A stretch of DNA of 49,437 nt from JADFNO01 sp965369945 (GTDB lineage Bacteria > Planctomycetota > Phycisphaerae > Phycisphaerales > SM1A02). The number at the start of each line of letters is the position of its first letter. Positions within the stretch are counted from its first letter, which is position 1. The stretch is taken from contig CBDUST010000003.1 of assembly GCA_965369945.1 (NCBI GenBank), forward strand, positions 1 to 49,437. Direction: 5' to 3'. Positions 17,032-23,948 of this stretch are shown piece by piece. The notes beneath the pieces were generated by a model. It was not told where the DNA came from, did not search any database, and saw nothing but the letters and a program-made list of their open reading frames with translations. A program made the position numbers and the translations under genes.

Positions 17032-17532
17032 CTACCGTCTTGACCTTGCGATGGATTTGGCCCCCTTGGGCCATACTCGTTTTCCAATCGACTTGAACTT
17101 GGAAACTCCAAGAGCGCCTCTCTCATTGCGTGCTTTTGATCCTGGTTTCTTAAGCGCTTTTACGATTGCCCGACGGCCAGCTTCGTAGATCTCCATAGGT
17201 TCGAAGTTCTCATCTAAAAGAATAAGCGCGACGCTATCCCAATCATGATCAAGTCTGATGCTGCCAACACGCTGACCTGGCTTTGAACCTGGAAGTACGC
17301 ACCGAGTTTTGATTTGGATGCGCTTCTTCGACTTTCCTCGGCCGCGCGTTGCGTCAAATCCAGATTGGCGTGCCGGGCAGAGTTTCAGGCCAAGCAGTCG
17401 TGCAGCTTCATACTCACCAACTTCGCCTGTGATGCCAAGCGGTTTCCCGGTTAGCTTGCGGTATTGCTTCGCCAGCCGTTTCGCTGAGCGCACAAGTCGG
17501 CCGAGTGCTTCGGTATTTCTTCCTTGCTTCAT
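17032..17532 (-). CDS. Restriction-endonuclease-like small protein (PD-(D/E)XK pattern)
   Basis: 166 residues from ATG 17532 with GGAAA upstream; a GTG start at 17580 would add 16 unconserved-looking residues. Motifs 'LGITGEVGEYEAARLLGL' (E37/E40), 'SGFDATRG' (D60) and 'KKRIQIKTR' (Q73-I-K75) fit E...D...QxK nucleases. 'DWDSVALILLDENFEPMEIYEA' is a typical later strand. The very basic C-terminus suggests nucleic acid contact. It converges on the serine recombinase with only 3 bases between stops, so both may have travelled together. I recall similar proteins of unassigned function (DUF6998-like); the name is not certain. Confidence 0.65.
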   Translation of the reverse strand: MKQGRNTEALGRLVRSAKRLAKQYRKLTGKPLGITGEVGEYEAARLLGLKLCPARQSGFDATRGRGKSKKRIQIKTRCVLPGSKPGQRVGSIRLDHDWDSVALILLDENFEPMEIYEAGRRAIVKALKKPGSKARNERGALGVSKFKSIGKRVWPKGAKSIARSRR

Positions 17533-17583
17533 TTGAGGTTTCCATCGATTCCGGTAGCGTTGGCTGCACGCGCTAGGCACATA

Positions 17584-17628
17584 TCAATATCAATGGTAAG
17601 TACCCCGTAATGGACTCGAACCCCTGTT
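17584..17628 (-). repeat. att-like near-copy of the tRNA-Glu 3' end
   Basis: 38 of 45 bases match 17723-17767. The matched part covers the last 28 bases of tRNA-Glu (26 of 28 identical) plus 17 bases beyond its 3' end (12 of 17 identical). A duplicated tRNA 3' end on the accessory side is the classic scar of element integration. It lies about 110 bases from the tRNA, so the piece between may be a residual element edge. Confidence 0.6.
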
Positions 17629-17667
17629 CGTGTTTGCAATATCTTAGTGTTAGTAACGCGCGCGCGT

Positions 17668-17680
17668 TTCGAACCCCTGT
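17668..17680 (-). repeat. Third partial copy of the tRNA T-arm sequence
   Basis: TTCGAACCCCTGT matches the T-arm part of tRNA-Glu and of the copy at 17584-17628. Short, but placed between the two larger copies, which suggests repeated insertion/excision at this site. Confidence 0.35.
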
Positions 17681-17739
17681 CGAAAACCTCATTTGCGATG
17701 TTGTGAAGGCGATATGGTGCTGTCAATATCTATGCCTAA

Positions 17740-17812
17740 TACCCCGTAGGGGACTCGAACCCCTGTTACCGGGATGAGAACCCGGCGTCCTAGGCCACTA
17801 GACGAACGGGGC
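17740..17812 (-). tRNA. tRNA-Glu (anticodon CTC)
   Basis: 73 bases. Acceptor arms GCCCCGT/ACGGGGT with discriminator A, D-arm with GTGGCC, anticodon stem CCGGG/CCCGG around loop TTCTCAT (anticodon CTC), T-arm AGGGG-TTCGAGT-CCCCT. All four arms pair. No CCA is encoded. It marks the junction between the accessory region and the conserved genes to the right. Confidence 0.95.
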
Positions 17813-17835
17813 GATGGGCTGCAACGGCAGAACTG

Positions 17836-17863
17836 AGACTAGCTCGATTCCCGGCCGGGTCAA
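17836..17863 (-). promoter_or_regulatory. Probable sigma70-type promoter of tRNA-Glu
   Basis: On the minus strand TTGACC (17863-17858), 16 bases, then TAGTCT (17841-17836). Start of transcription would fall about 17 bases before the tRNA. The -10 is weak (4 of 6). Confidence 0.45.
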
Positions 17864-18024
17864 GCGGCCGTAGAGGCGCCGTCGTACAAATAATCGGGCC
17901 GCTGCGATTCTCGCAGCCAGCATTTTGCCTGAGGCGGTTGACCGGCTTGGTCTAGTCACTAGCATCAAGCGACAGTTGTGAAGTTCTCCCGCTGCGTGGA
18001 AGCGCCGCGGATGGAGGTTTCGCC

Positions 18025-18930
18025 ATGCTCCCCAAGGCTCCGCCCCGATCGGGGCAGGTCGGGTTCCTTTACGTCCCACCCTACAGAATCCAAGGCATCA
18101 GCGTGGCGGGGGAGCAAACGGTCGTCCAAATCCCTGAACTGGATGTCACGTTCGACATCGGCATGTGCCCTCGAATCGCGCTGACTTCCCAGTACGTCGC
18201 GCTGAGTCACGGTCACATGGATCATGTGGGCGGGTTGCCGTACTACTTCAGTCAGCGGATGTTTCAGAAGATGGGCACGGGCAAATGTGTATGTCATGAG
18301 GTATTGGCCAGCCCCTTGACACGAATGATGGAAACCTGGGTTGATCTGGAGCAACAGCGCACACCGTTTGAGATCATTCCGCTAAAACCTGACCATCAGC
18401 TTGAGATCAAGAACAACATTTTCTTGCGGGGAATCGAGGTCAGCCACACGGTCCCCTCGCTGAGTTATGTAGTGATCGAGCACCGCAGCAAGCTCAAAAG
18501 CGAGTTCTACGACCTCCCGCAGGAAAAGCTGCGTGAGTTGAAGCGCGACGGGGTTCAGATCACGCGGACGCTGGAGATTCCGCTCGTCGCATACACGGGC
18601 GATACGGAGATGGGGCCGTACCTATTTCGCGATGAGTTCGCCAGCGCGCCGATCGTTATCTGCGAATGCACGTTCTTCGAAGACGACCATCAAAAGCGTG
18701 CGCGCATCGGGAAGCACATTCACGTGCAGGACCTCGTGAAGTTGCTCGATGTATGGCAGGCCCAAACAGTAGTGTTGATTCATCTATCACGGCGCACAAA
18801 CATGTTGGCGGCACAAGACACGCTCACTTCTTTGCTTGGTTCTGAAAAGGCGTCGCGGGTCCACTTTCTGATGGACCACAGAGCGAATCGAGAAAGATAT
18901 GAGCAACAGCAGCTGGAAGTCAACACGTAA
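18025..18930 (+). CDS. RNase Z-like MBL-fold hydrolase
   Basis: 301 residues; ATG 18025 with GGAGG 8-12 bases upstream. Metal motif SHGHMDHVGGLPYY (H62, H64, D66, H67) is the tRNase Z form of HxHxDH. Also 'YTGDTEMGPYL' (bridging Asp), 'ECTFFEDD' and 'KHIHVQDL' (later His), 'VLIHLSRR'. Length matches short-form RNase Z, but a long exosite arm is not evident, so tRNA 3'-end cleavage is likely rather than proven. It lies beside tRNA-Glu, which lacks an encoded CCA as RNase Z substrates usually do; neighbourhood is only suggestive. Confidence 0.8.
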   Translation: MLPKAPPRSGQVGFLYVPPYRIQGISVAGEQTVVQIPELDVTFDIGMCPRIALTSQYVALSHGHMDHVGGLPYYFSQRMFQKMGTGKCVCHEVLASPLTRMMETWVDLEQQRTPFEIIPLKPDHQLEIKNNIFLRGIEVSHTVPSLSYVVIEHRSKLKSEFYDLPQEKLRELKRDGVQITRTLEIPLVAYTGDTEMGPYLFRDEFASAPIVICECTFFEDDHQKRARIGKHIHVQDLVKLLDVWQAQTVVLIHLSRRTNMLAAQDTLTSLLGSEKASRVHFLMDHRANRERYEQQQLEVNT

Positions 18931-18972
18931 AACGGTGCCTGGTACGTGTCTCGTGAAAGTTTATTTCTTCGG

Positions 18973-19001
18973 TTGACGAGTGTGCTGCTGCGCCGTAAAT
19001 T
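18973..19001 (+). promoter_or_regulatory. Sigma70-type promoter upstream of dnaA
   Basis: TTGACG (18973-18978), a 17-base spacer, TAAATT (18996-19001). Predicted start near 19008, giving a leader of about 120 bases. No consensus DnaA box (TTATNCACA) is visible in the leader. Confidence 0.55.
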
Positions 19002-19126
19002 GCGCGCTCGATAGGGCATGACCCTGTCGCAGGAGCAACCGTGAGCTGAACCGGCTGGTGGGTGATGCCGGGACTATGTTTCAAAGAGACCGTAATCGAG
19101 TGTGAGTCTTTACGGAGACTGAATCG

Positions 19127-20488
19127 ATGGGACGACCGGACCCGCAAACTAGGGACGCTATCCTTGCGCATTTACGCCGGACCGACCCGACGATGTGCCG
19201 GCGGTGGTTCGACGACATCGTTCCGGTGACACTGGCCGGTGGAACGCTGAGCTTGCTGGTGCGCGAGCCGGTTCAGTTGAAATACCTCCAAAGGCGGTGC
19301 CAGCGTCAGTTTACAGAGGCGGCGCAGGCGGTAACCGGGCGGCTGCTGGCGGTCCGCTTCATTGATGAAGAGGAACTGGAGCGGGGGCACGCCAACGGCG
19401 CGGGCGATGGTGCCGTCAGCGATGCCGTTGGATTCGAAGGCGGGGCCCCTGAAGAGGAAATGCTCATCAGCCCCGACTACTCGTTTGACAACTTCGTTAT
19501 TGGTCCGGGCAACAGGCTGGCCCACGCCGCTGCTGTGGCGGTGGCCAAGAAGCCAGGGTGGACGTACAACCCGCTGTTTATCCACGGTGGGGTCGGACTG
19601 GGCAAGACCCACCTCTTGCAGGCAATCTGTCAAGCGGCGTCGAGGTCGAACCCAGGCTTAAGTATCTACTACATCTCATGTAACGGCTTTATGACGCAGT
19701 TTGTCAGTGCCGTCCAGGCCGGGAAGATGTCCGAGTTTCGCCAGCTCTTCCGGAATGTGGACATCCTGCTCATTGACGATGTGCATGACCTGTCGAACCG
19801 CGATCGAACCCAGGAGGAGTTCTTTCATACGTTCAATAGCCTTTACCAGGCTGGCAAACAGATCGTGGTCAGCTCCGATGCAGCACCGAAGAACATCCCG
19901 GACCTCGAGGAGCGGATCATCAGCCGGTTCAATTGCGGTCTGGTCGCGGACGTGCAACAGCCGGGCTTCGAAACGCGAGTCACCATCCTCAAGAGTAAAG
20001 CGAGCCTGCGTCAACTGAAACTCCCCGACGAAGTGGCCGTCTATATCGCTGAGCGGATCGACACGAATATTCGCGAACTTGAAGGGGCGATCACCAAGAT
20101 CCAGGGGCTGGCCGCCGTGAACGCCGTGCCGATCGACTTGGACCTCGCCAGGCTCGCCCTGGAGGACCGGGTCGGTTCGGATCGAGCCCATCTGCCGACT
20201 ATCCAGGAGATCATTGAGGCGGTGACGGTGTACTACGGCGTGAAGACGAGCGACCTGTTATCGAAGCGCCGACACAAGTCCATCGCTTTGCCGCGCCAGA
20301 TCTGCATGTGGTTGGCCCGGAAGCACACCCGACACAGCTTGGAGGAGATCGGCGGATACTTCGGCGGGCGTGATCACACGACTGTCATGCACGCGGTCAA
20401 GGCGGTCAAGGCGAAGCGTGAAGGGGATGGGTCTTTGGACCAAGACGTCCATACCCTCGAACAACAAGTGCTTGCCGTGGCAGTGTAG
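19127..20488 (+). CDS. dnaA: Chromosomal replication initiator DnaA
   Basis: 453 residues; ATG 19127, GGAG about 9 bases upstream. Domain I at 1-80 is short; the linker at 82-115 is Gly/Glu-rich. AAA+ core: Walker A GGVGLGKT (154-161), Walker B ILLIDDVH with D217-D218, 'ISRFNCGL' (arginine-finger box), 'TNIRELEGAITKI'. Domain IV carries the DNA-binding signature 'GGRDHTTVMHA' near 418. Binds DnaA boxes and opens the origin. No dnaN, recF or gyrB follows; the next gene is mutM on the other strand, an unusual setting. Own promoter at 18973-19001. Confidence 0.96.
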   Translation: MGRPDPQTRDAILAHLRRTDPTMCRRWFDDIVPVTLAGGTLSLLVREPVQLKYLQRRCQRQFTEAAQAVTGRLLAVRFIDEEELERGHANGAGDGAVSDAVGFEGGAPEEEMLISPDYSFDNFVIGPGNRLAHAAAVAVAKKPGWTYNPLFIHGGVGLGKTHLLQAICQAASRSNPGLSIYYISCNGFMTQFVSAVQAGKMSEFRQLFRNVDILLIDDVHDLSNRDRTQEEFFHTFNSLYQAGKQIVVSSDAAPKNIPDLEERIISRFNCGLVADVQQPGFETRVTILKSKASLRQLKLPDEVAVYIAERIDTNIRELEGAITKIQGLAAVNAVPIDLDLARLALEDRVGSDRAHLPTIQEIIEAVTVYYGVKTSDLLSKRRHKSIALPRQICMWLARKHTRHSLEEIGGYFGGRDHTTVMHAVKAVKAKREGDGSLDQDVHTLEQQVLAVAV

Positions 20489-20816
20489 CCGAACGCCGAC
20501 TGGTGGACCTTGACCCTGTCAATAGCGATGTTCATAGCCTGACGACACGCGCCGTATGCGGCCGGAACTGTTCAGCACCAGCCAGCGCAATTGTCAGAAC
20601 CTCGCTACGAGGCGCTTCTAAGAGGCACCGTACTCGGCCGGTCATGACATGCAATTAGCAGGCACCCCACGCCGCACGCGCCACCGAAGTGTTGCGATCA
20701 CAAGCATATACAACAAACGCATCGAGCCACGCACAATCCGACAGCCCTTACTACTAAGACTACGGTTATTTATTCATTACTTATTAGTAGAGAAGACCCG
20801 CCCTAACTCTAACGGA
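20489..20816. other. Intergenic stretch after dnaA with an AT-rich hairpin
   Basis: 328 bases without a gene. At 20751-20790 CTACTAA and TTAGTAG form 7-base arms around a tract that includes TTATTTATTCATTACTTA, much more AT-rich than its surroundings. It could be a terminator shared by dnaA and mutM or a DNA-unwinding element. I find no cluster of DnaA boxes, so an origin here is not supported. Confidence 0.35.
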
Positions 20817-21674
20817 TCATGTCAGAAGTTCCTGACATCGCGGACAGAATACAGTTGTTCGTTGCCCAAGAACTTGCGATTCAAGTTCCCCAGAACAACG
20901 AACGCATGGCTGCCCGGCCCGACCGTAGACACGGTGCTCTAGGACGAACGAGCCATTCCGGCCCACCGCATCGGTGTAATCGCGAATCGTTGATCCTCCA
21001 TGGGAGATGGCGCACCGGAGAATCGAACGAATCGACTTCGCCAGAGACTGGCTGGCGTTGTGAGCGACGCCTTGAGCGGCGGACGCTGGGTGTATCCGCG
21101 CGGCAAACAGCGCTTCGTCGGCGTAGATGTTTCCGATCCCGGCGATGACATGCTGATCCAGCAGCACTGGCTTGATGGCCCGGTGTGTGCCGAACAGCCG
21201 TTTCTGAAGAGTTGATGGTCGAATGGTGGTTGCCTCAGGTCCAAGCGTCGCCCACTGGGCCGATTCAAGCTCGGCTAGGGAGGCGAAAGCGGTAATCCGC
21301 CCGAAGCGGCGAGGATCACGGAAAACGAGTCGGCCCTGAGTGGCCCGGTCTGAAAGGCGCCAAACGCAGTGGACGTGATCGTTTCTCGCGAGGCGTTGTC
21401 TATGGCGCAAATACCGCAACTGACCCGACATACCCAGTTGGATGCAGAGTGTTGAGCCGTCATCAGCAACGATGGCGAGCTGTTTGCCGCGTCGCGTCAG
21501 ACAGGCGATTCGTCGGCCGGCTAGGAGTTGTTCGCGGATTGATCTGCTTGGGGTGTTGCTCTGGTGAGAGTGGACGATATCCGGGCGGTGGAGGCGGACT
21601 GACTGGACCATCGCGCCGACAATCAGCGGTTCAAGGGTTCGCTTGAGGTTTTCAACCTCGGGTAGCTCTGGCAC
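20817..21674 (-). CDS. mutM: Formamidopyrimidine-DNA glycosylase (Fpg/MutM)
   Basis: 285 residues from GTG 21674. This start is fixed by the invariant PELPEVE N-terminus (Pro2 is the catalytic amine, Glu3 the partner); a longer upstream frame is spurious. Also seen: 'LTRRGKQLAI' (catalytic Lys), 'QLGMSGQLRY', 'DPRRFGRI', 'LLDQHVIAGIGNIYADEALF' (helix-two-turn-helix), and the C-terminal zinc finger C-x2-C...C-x2-C ('CVRC', 'CPRC') with 'VYGRAGQPC'. Removes 8-oxoguanine and other oxidised purines and nicks the abasic site. Divergent from moxR, 142 bases apart. Confidence 0.95.
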   Translation of the reverse strand: MPELPEVENLKRTLEPLIVGAMVQSVRLHRPDIVHSHQSNTPSRSIREQLLAGRRIACLTRRGKQLAIVADDGSTLCIQLGMSGQLRYLRHRQRLARNDHVHCVWRLSDRATQGRLVFRDPRRFGRITAFASLAELESAQWATLGPEATTIRPSTLQKRLFGTHRAIKPVLLDQHVIAGIGNIYADEALFAARIHPASAAQGVAHNASQSLAKSIRSILRCAISHGGSTIRDYTDAVGRNGSFVLEHRVYGRAGQPCVRCSGELESQVLGQRTTVFCPRCQELLT

Positions 21675-21816
21675 CAGTGTTGATCCAGCGACGAGGTAAT
21701 GTGGCGAAGTTGACGGCGGAGCGGAACTATGCGGAGCGTGAGTATACTTCAGGGTAGGCCGCGGCCAACCGGTCGCTGCTCGTTTGAGCTGAATGTGACC
21801 TGATCGGAGGCCGAAC

Positions 21817-22890
21817 ATGCCGGACCCGTTGACCCATAAACCAACTGTGGAAGTGACCGACCCGACTGCCGGTGCTCGGGAGATCAACGAAGCCTTTGCT
21901 CGACTCTCTGCGGAGGTACACAAGGTCATCGTCGGGCAGGATGAGGTGCTCAACGAACTACTCATGGCGATCTTCTGCGGCGGTCATGCGTTGGTCGTGG
22001 GCGTGCCGGGGCTCGCCAAGACGTTATTGATCTCGACGCTCGCCAAGACGATGAGCTTGGGGTTCTCTCGTATTCAGTTCACGCCGGACCTGATGCCTTC
22101 GGATATGACCGGCACGGAAGTGATCGAAGAGGACAAAACGTCCGGAGCGCGCGAGCTGCGCTTCGTGAAGGGGCCGATTTTTTCCAATGTGATCCTGGCT
22201 GACGAAATCAATCGCACACCGCCCAAAACACAAGCGGCGCTGTTAGAGGCGATGCAGGAGCGGCAGGTGACCGCCGGTGGAGTGCGTCACCCCCTGCCGC
22301 AGCCGTTCTTTGTGTTGGCAACCCAGAACCCGATTGAGCAGGAAGGCACGTACCCGCTGCCGGAGGCCCAACTCGATCGCTTCATGTTCAACATCAAGAT
22401 CGACTACCCGACTGAGGACCAGGAGTTGGAAATTGTCCGGCAGACGACGTCGGTTGAGGAACAACAGGCCACGGCGGTACTCACAGGCGAAGAAGTGCTG
22501 CGGATCCAGAATCTCGTGCGCCAAGTTCCTGTGGCTGATCACGTGCTTCGGTACGTTTTGCGACTGGTTCGCTCGACACGAATCCGCGAGGCGAGCGAGA
22601 AGCCTGACATTGTCCAGAACTATGTAAGTTGGGGCGCTGGGCCGAGAGCGAGCCAGTATCTTGTTCTAGCCGCCAAGGCCAAAGCGATTCTCTCGGGCGC
22701 AAGTCACGTGATGCCGGAGCACATTCGCGCGGTGGCGCTGCCGGTGATGCGACATCGGATCATCACGAATTTCAATGCTGAAGCGGACGGCGTAACAACC
22801 GACGACATCGTGAACGAGCTTGCGGACCGGATTCCGGTTGACAGCTCCGACGCAGCCACCGCCAAGCAGATGGACGCGGTTCTTCAATAG
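21817..22890 (+). CDS. MoxR-family AAA+ ATPase
   Basis: 357 residues; ATG 21817 with GGAGG 6 bases upstream. Features: 'VIVGQDEVLNELLMAIFCGGHALVVGVPGLAKT' (Walker A GVPGLAKT, the MoxR form), 'FTPDLMPSDMTGTE', 'VILADEINRTPPKTQAALLEAMQERQVT' (Walker B and box following), 'ATQNPIEQEGTYPLPEAQLDRF' (sensor 1 / Arg finger). MoxR proteins act as chaperone-like ATPases on VWA-domain partners, and the next genes are exactly such partners. First gene of a long plus-strand cluster. A TATACT at 21749 could be a -10, but I see no -35 partner. Confidence 0.93.
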   Translation: MPDPLTHKPTVEVTDPTAGAREINEAFARLSAEVHKVIVGQDEVLNELLMAIFCGGHALVVGVPGLAKTLLISTLAKTMSLGFSRIQFTPDLMPSDMTGTEVIEEDKTSGARELRFVKGPIFSNVILADEINRTPPKTQAALLEAMQERQVTAGGVRHPLPQPFFVLATQNPIEQEGTYPLPEAQLDRFMFNIKIDYPTEDQELEIVRQTTSVEEQQATAVLTGEEVLRIQNLVRQVPVADHVLRYVLRLVRSTRIREASEKPDIVQNYVSWGAGPRASQYLVLAAKAKAILSGASHVMPEHIRAVALPVMRHRIITNFNAEADGVTTDDIVNELADRIPVDSSDAATAKQMDAVLQ

Positions 22891-22924
22891 CTTCTCCGTG
22901 CCGCGCGGACTTGCGGATTCTCCC

Positions 22925-23899
22925 ATGGCCGAGACACCGACCGTACGAGCCGAACAATACCTCGCACCCGAAACACTGGTGCAACTGGCGCCGTTTGAAC
23001 TGCGCGCGAAGATGATCGTCGAAGGCGTGATGAGCGGGATGCACCGCTCGCCCTACCAGGGGATGGCCGTCGAGTTTGCTGAACACCGACAATATGTCCC
23101 CGGCGATGATCTGAAGCACTTGGATTGGAAGGTCTTCGGCCGATCGGACAAGCTCTACGTCAAGCGGTATCAGCAAGAGACGAATCTGGACGTCATCCTG
23201 CTGGTCGATTCCTCCGGCTCGATGGGTTACGGAACGCTGAAGGCCAAGGCGGCCTGGGGCGGAACAACAGCCAGCCAAGCGAAACGAGTCTGGACGAAGT
23301 TTGATCACGCCACTGCGGCCGCGGTCGCCATCGCTTACCTCTGCCTCCATCAACAGGATCGTGTTGGCCTGGCGGTCTTTGCCGATGACATCAAGACGAT
23401 GGTCGCTCGAAGTAGCGCTCATGCGCAATGGCGCCGGATCGTCAACGCGCTCAGCGGTGAGCCGGTCCAAACACAAACGAATCTCGCCAAGGTCGTCGAT
23501 CAGGCTGTGGCAAAGATCACCAACCGCGCGCTGTTTGTGATCATCTCCGATCTGTTTGACGATGTGGAATCGATCCGGCAAGCCTTGGCGCGATTGCGCC
23601 ACCGTCGCCACGATGTGATCCTGCTTCAGACGTTGGATCGTGAGGAGTTGCGGTTCGGATTTACCCAACCCGCACCGTTTGAGGGGCTTGAAGACGAGGG
23701 GCGGTTGCGCATCGACCCTCGAGCGCTGCGCCAGGCCTATCTCGAAGCGATGTCACGGCACCTCGACCTTGTGGCGAAGACCGCGCTGGGCTTCGGCTTC
23801 GATTATCACCGGCTGGACACCCACGAGTCGGTGGGGCCGGCGCTGGCATACCTGTTGGCCCGACGAAACGCCCGGATCAAACGGAGCAAGGTCGGATGA
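22925..23899 (+). CDS. DUF58 (VWA-like) protein
   Basis: 324 residues from ATG 22925 ('MAETPTVRAEQYLAPETL'). An upstream ATG at 22820 would overlap moxR by 71 bases and adds an unlikely N-terminus. The DUF58 signature 'GMAVEFAEHRQYVPGDDLKHLDWKVFGRSDKLYVKRYQQE' is followed by a VWA MIDAS 'ILLVDSSGSMGYG' and 'LFVIISDLFDD'. No membrane segment, so cytoplasmic. Follows moxR by 34 bases. Known pairing: MoxR + DUF58 + BatA-type genes; presumed to form part of a MoxR-controlled envelope complex. Confidence 0.92.
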   Translation: MAETPTVRAEQYLAPETLVQLAPFELRAKMIVEGVMSGMHRSPYQGMAVEFAEHRQYVPGDDLKHLDWKVFGRSDKLYVKRYQQETNLDVILLVDSSGSMGYGTLKAKAAWGGTTASQAKRVWTKFDHATAAAVAIAYLCLHQQDRVGLAVFADDIKTMVARSSAHAQWRRIVNALSGEPVQTQTNLAKVVDQAVAKITNRALFVIISDLFDDVESIRQALARLRHRRHDVILLQTLDREELRFGFTQPAPFEGLEDEGRLRIDPRALRQAYLEAMSRHLDLVAKTALGFGFDYHRLDTHESVGPALAYLLARRNARIKRSKVG

Positions 23900-23948
23900 T
23901 CTGCTCGGACGTGTCGGGAGCGCATTGGTTTGCTGATGGAGGCGCGTC

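Noticed and set aside
20751..20790. Replication origin next to dnaA
   Set aside because: AT-rich hairpin only; no TTATNCACA-like box cluster was found around it.
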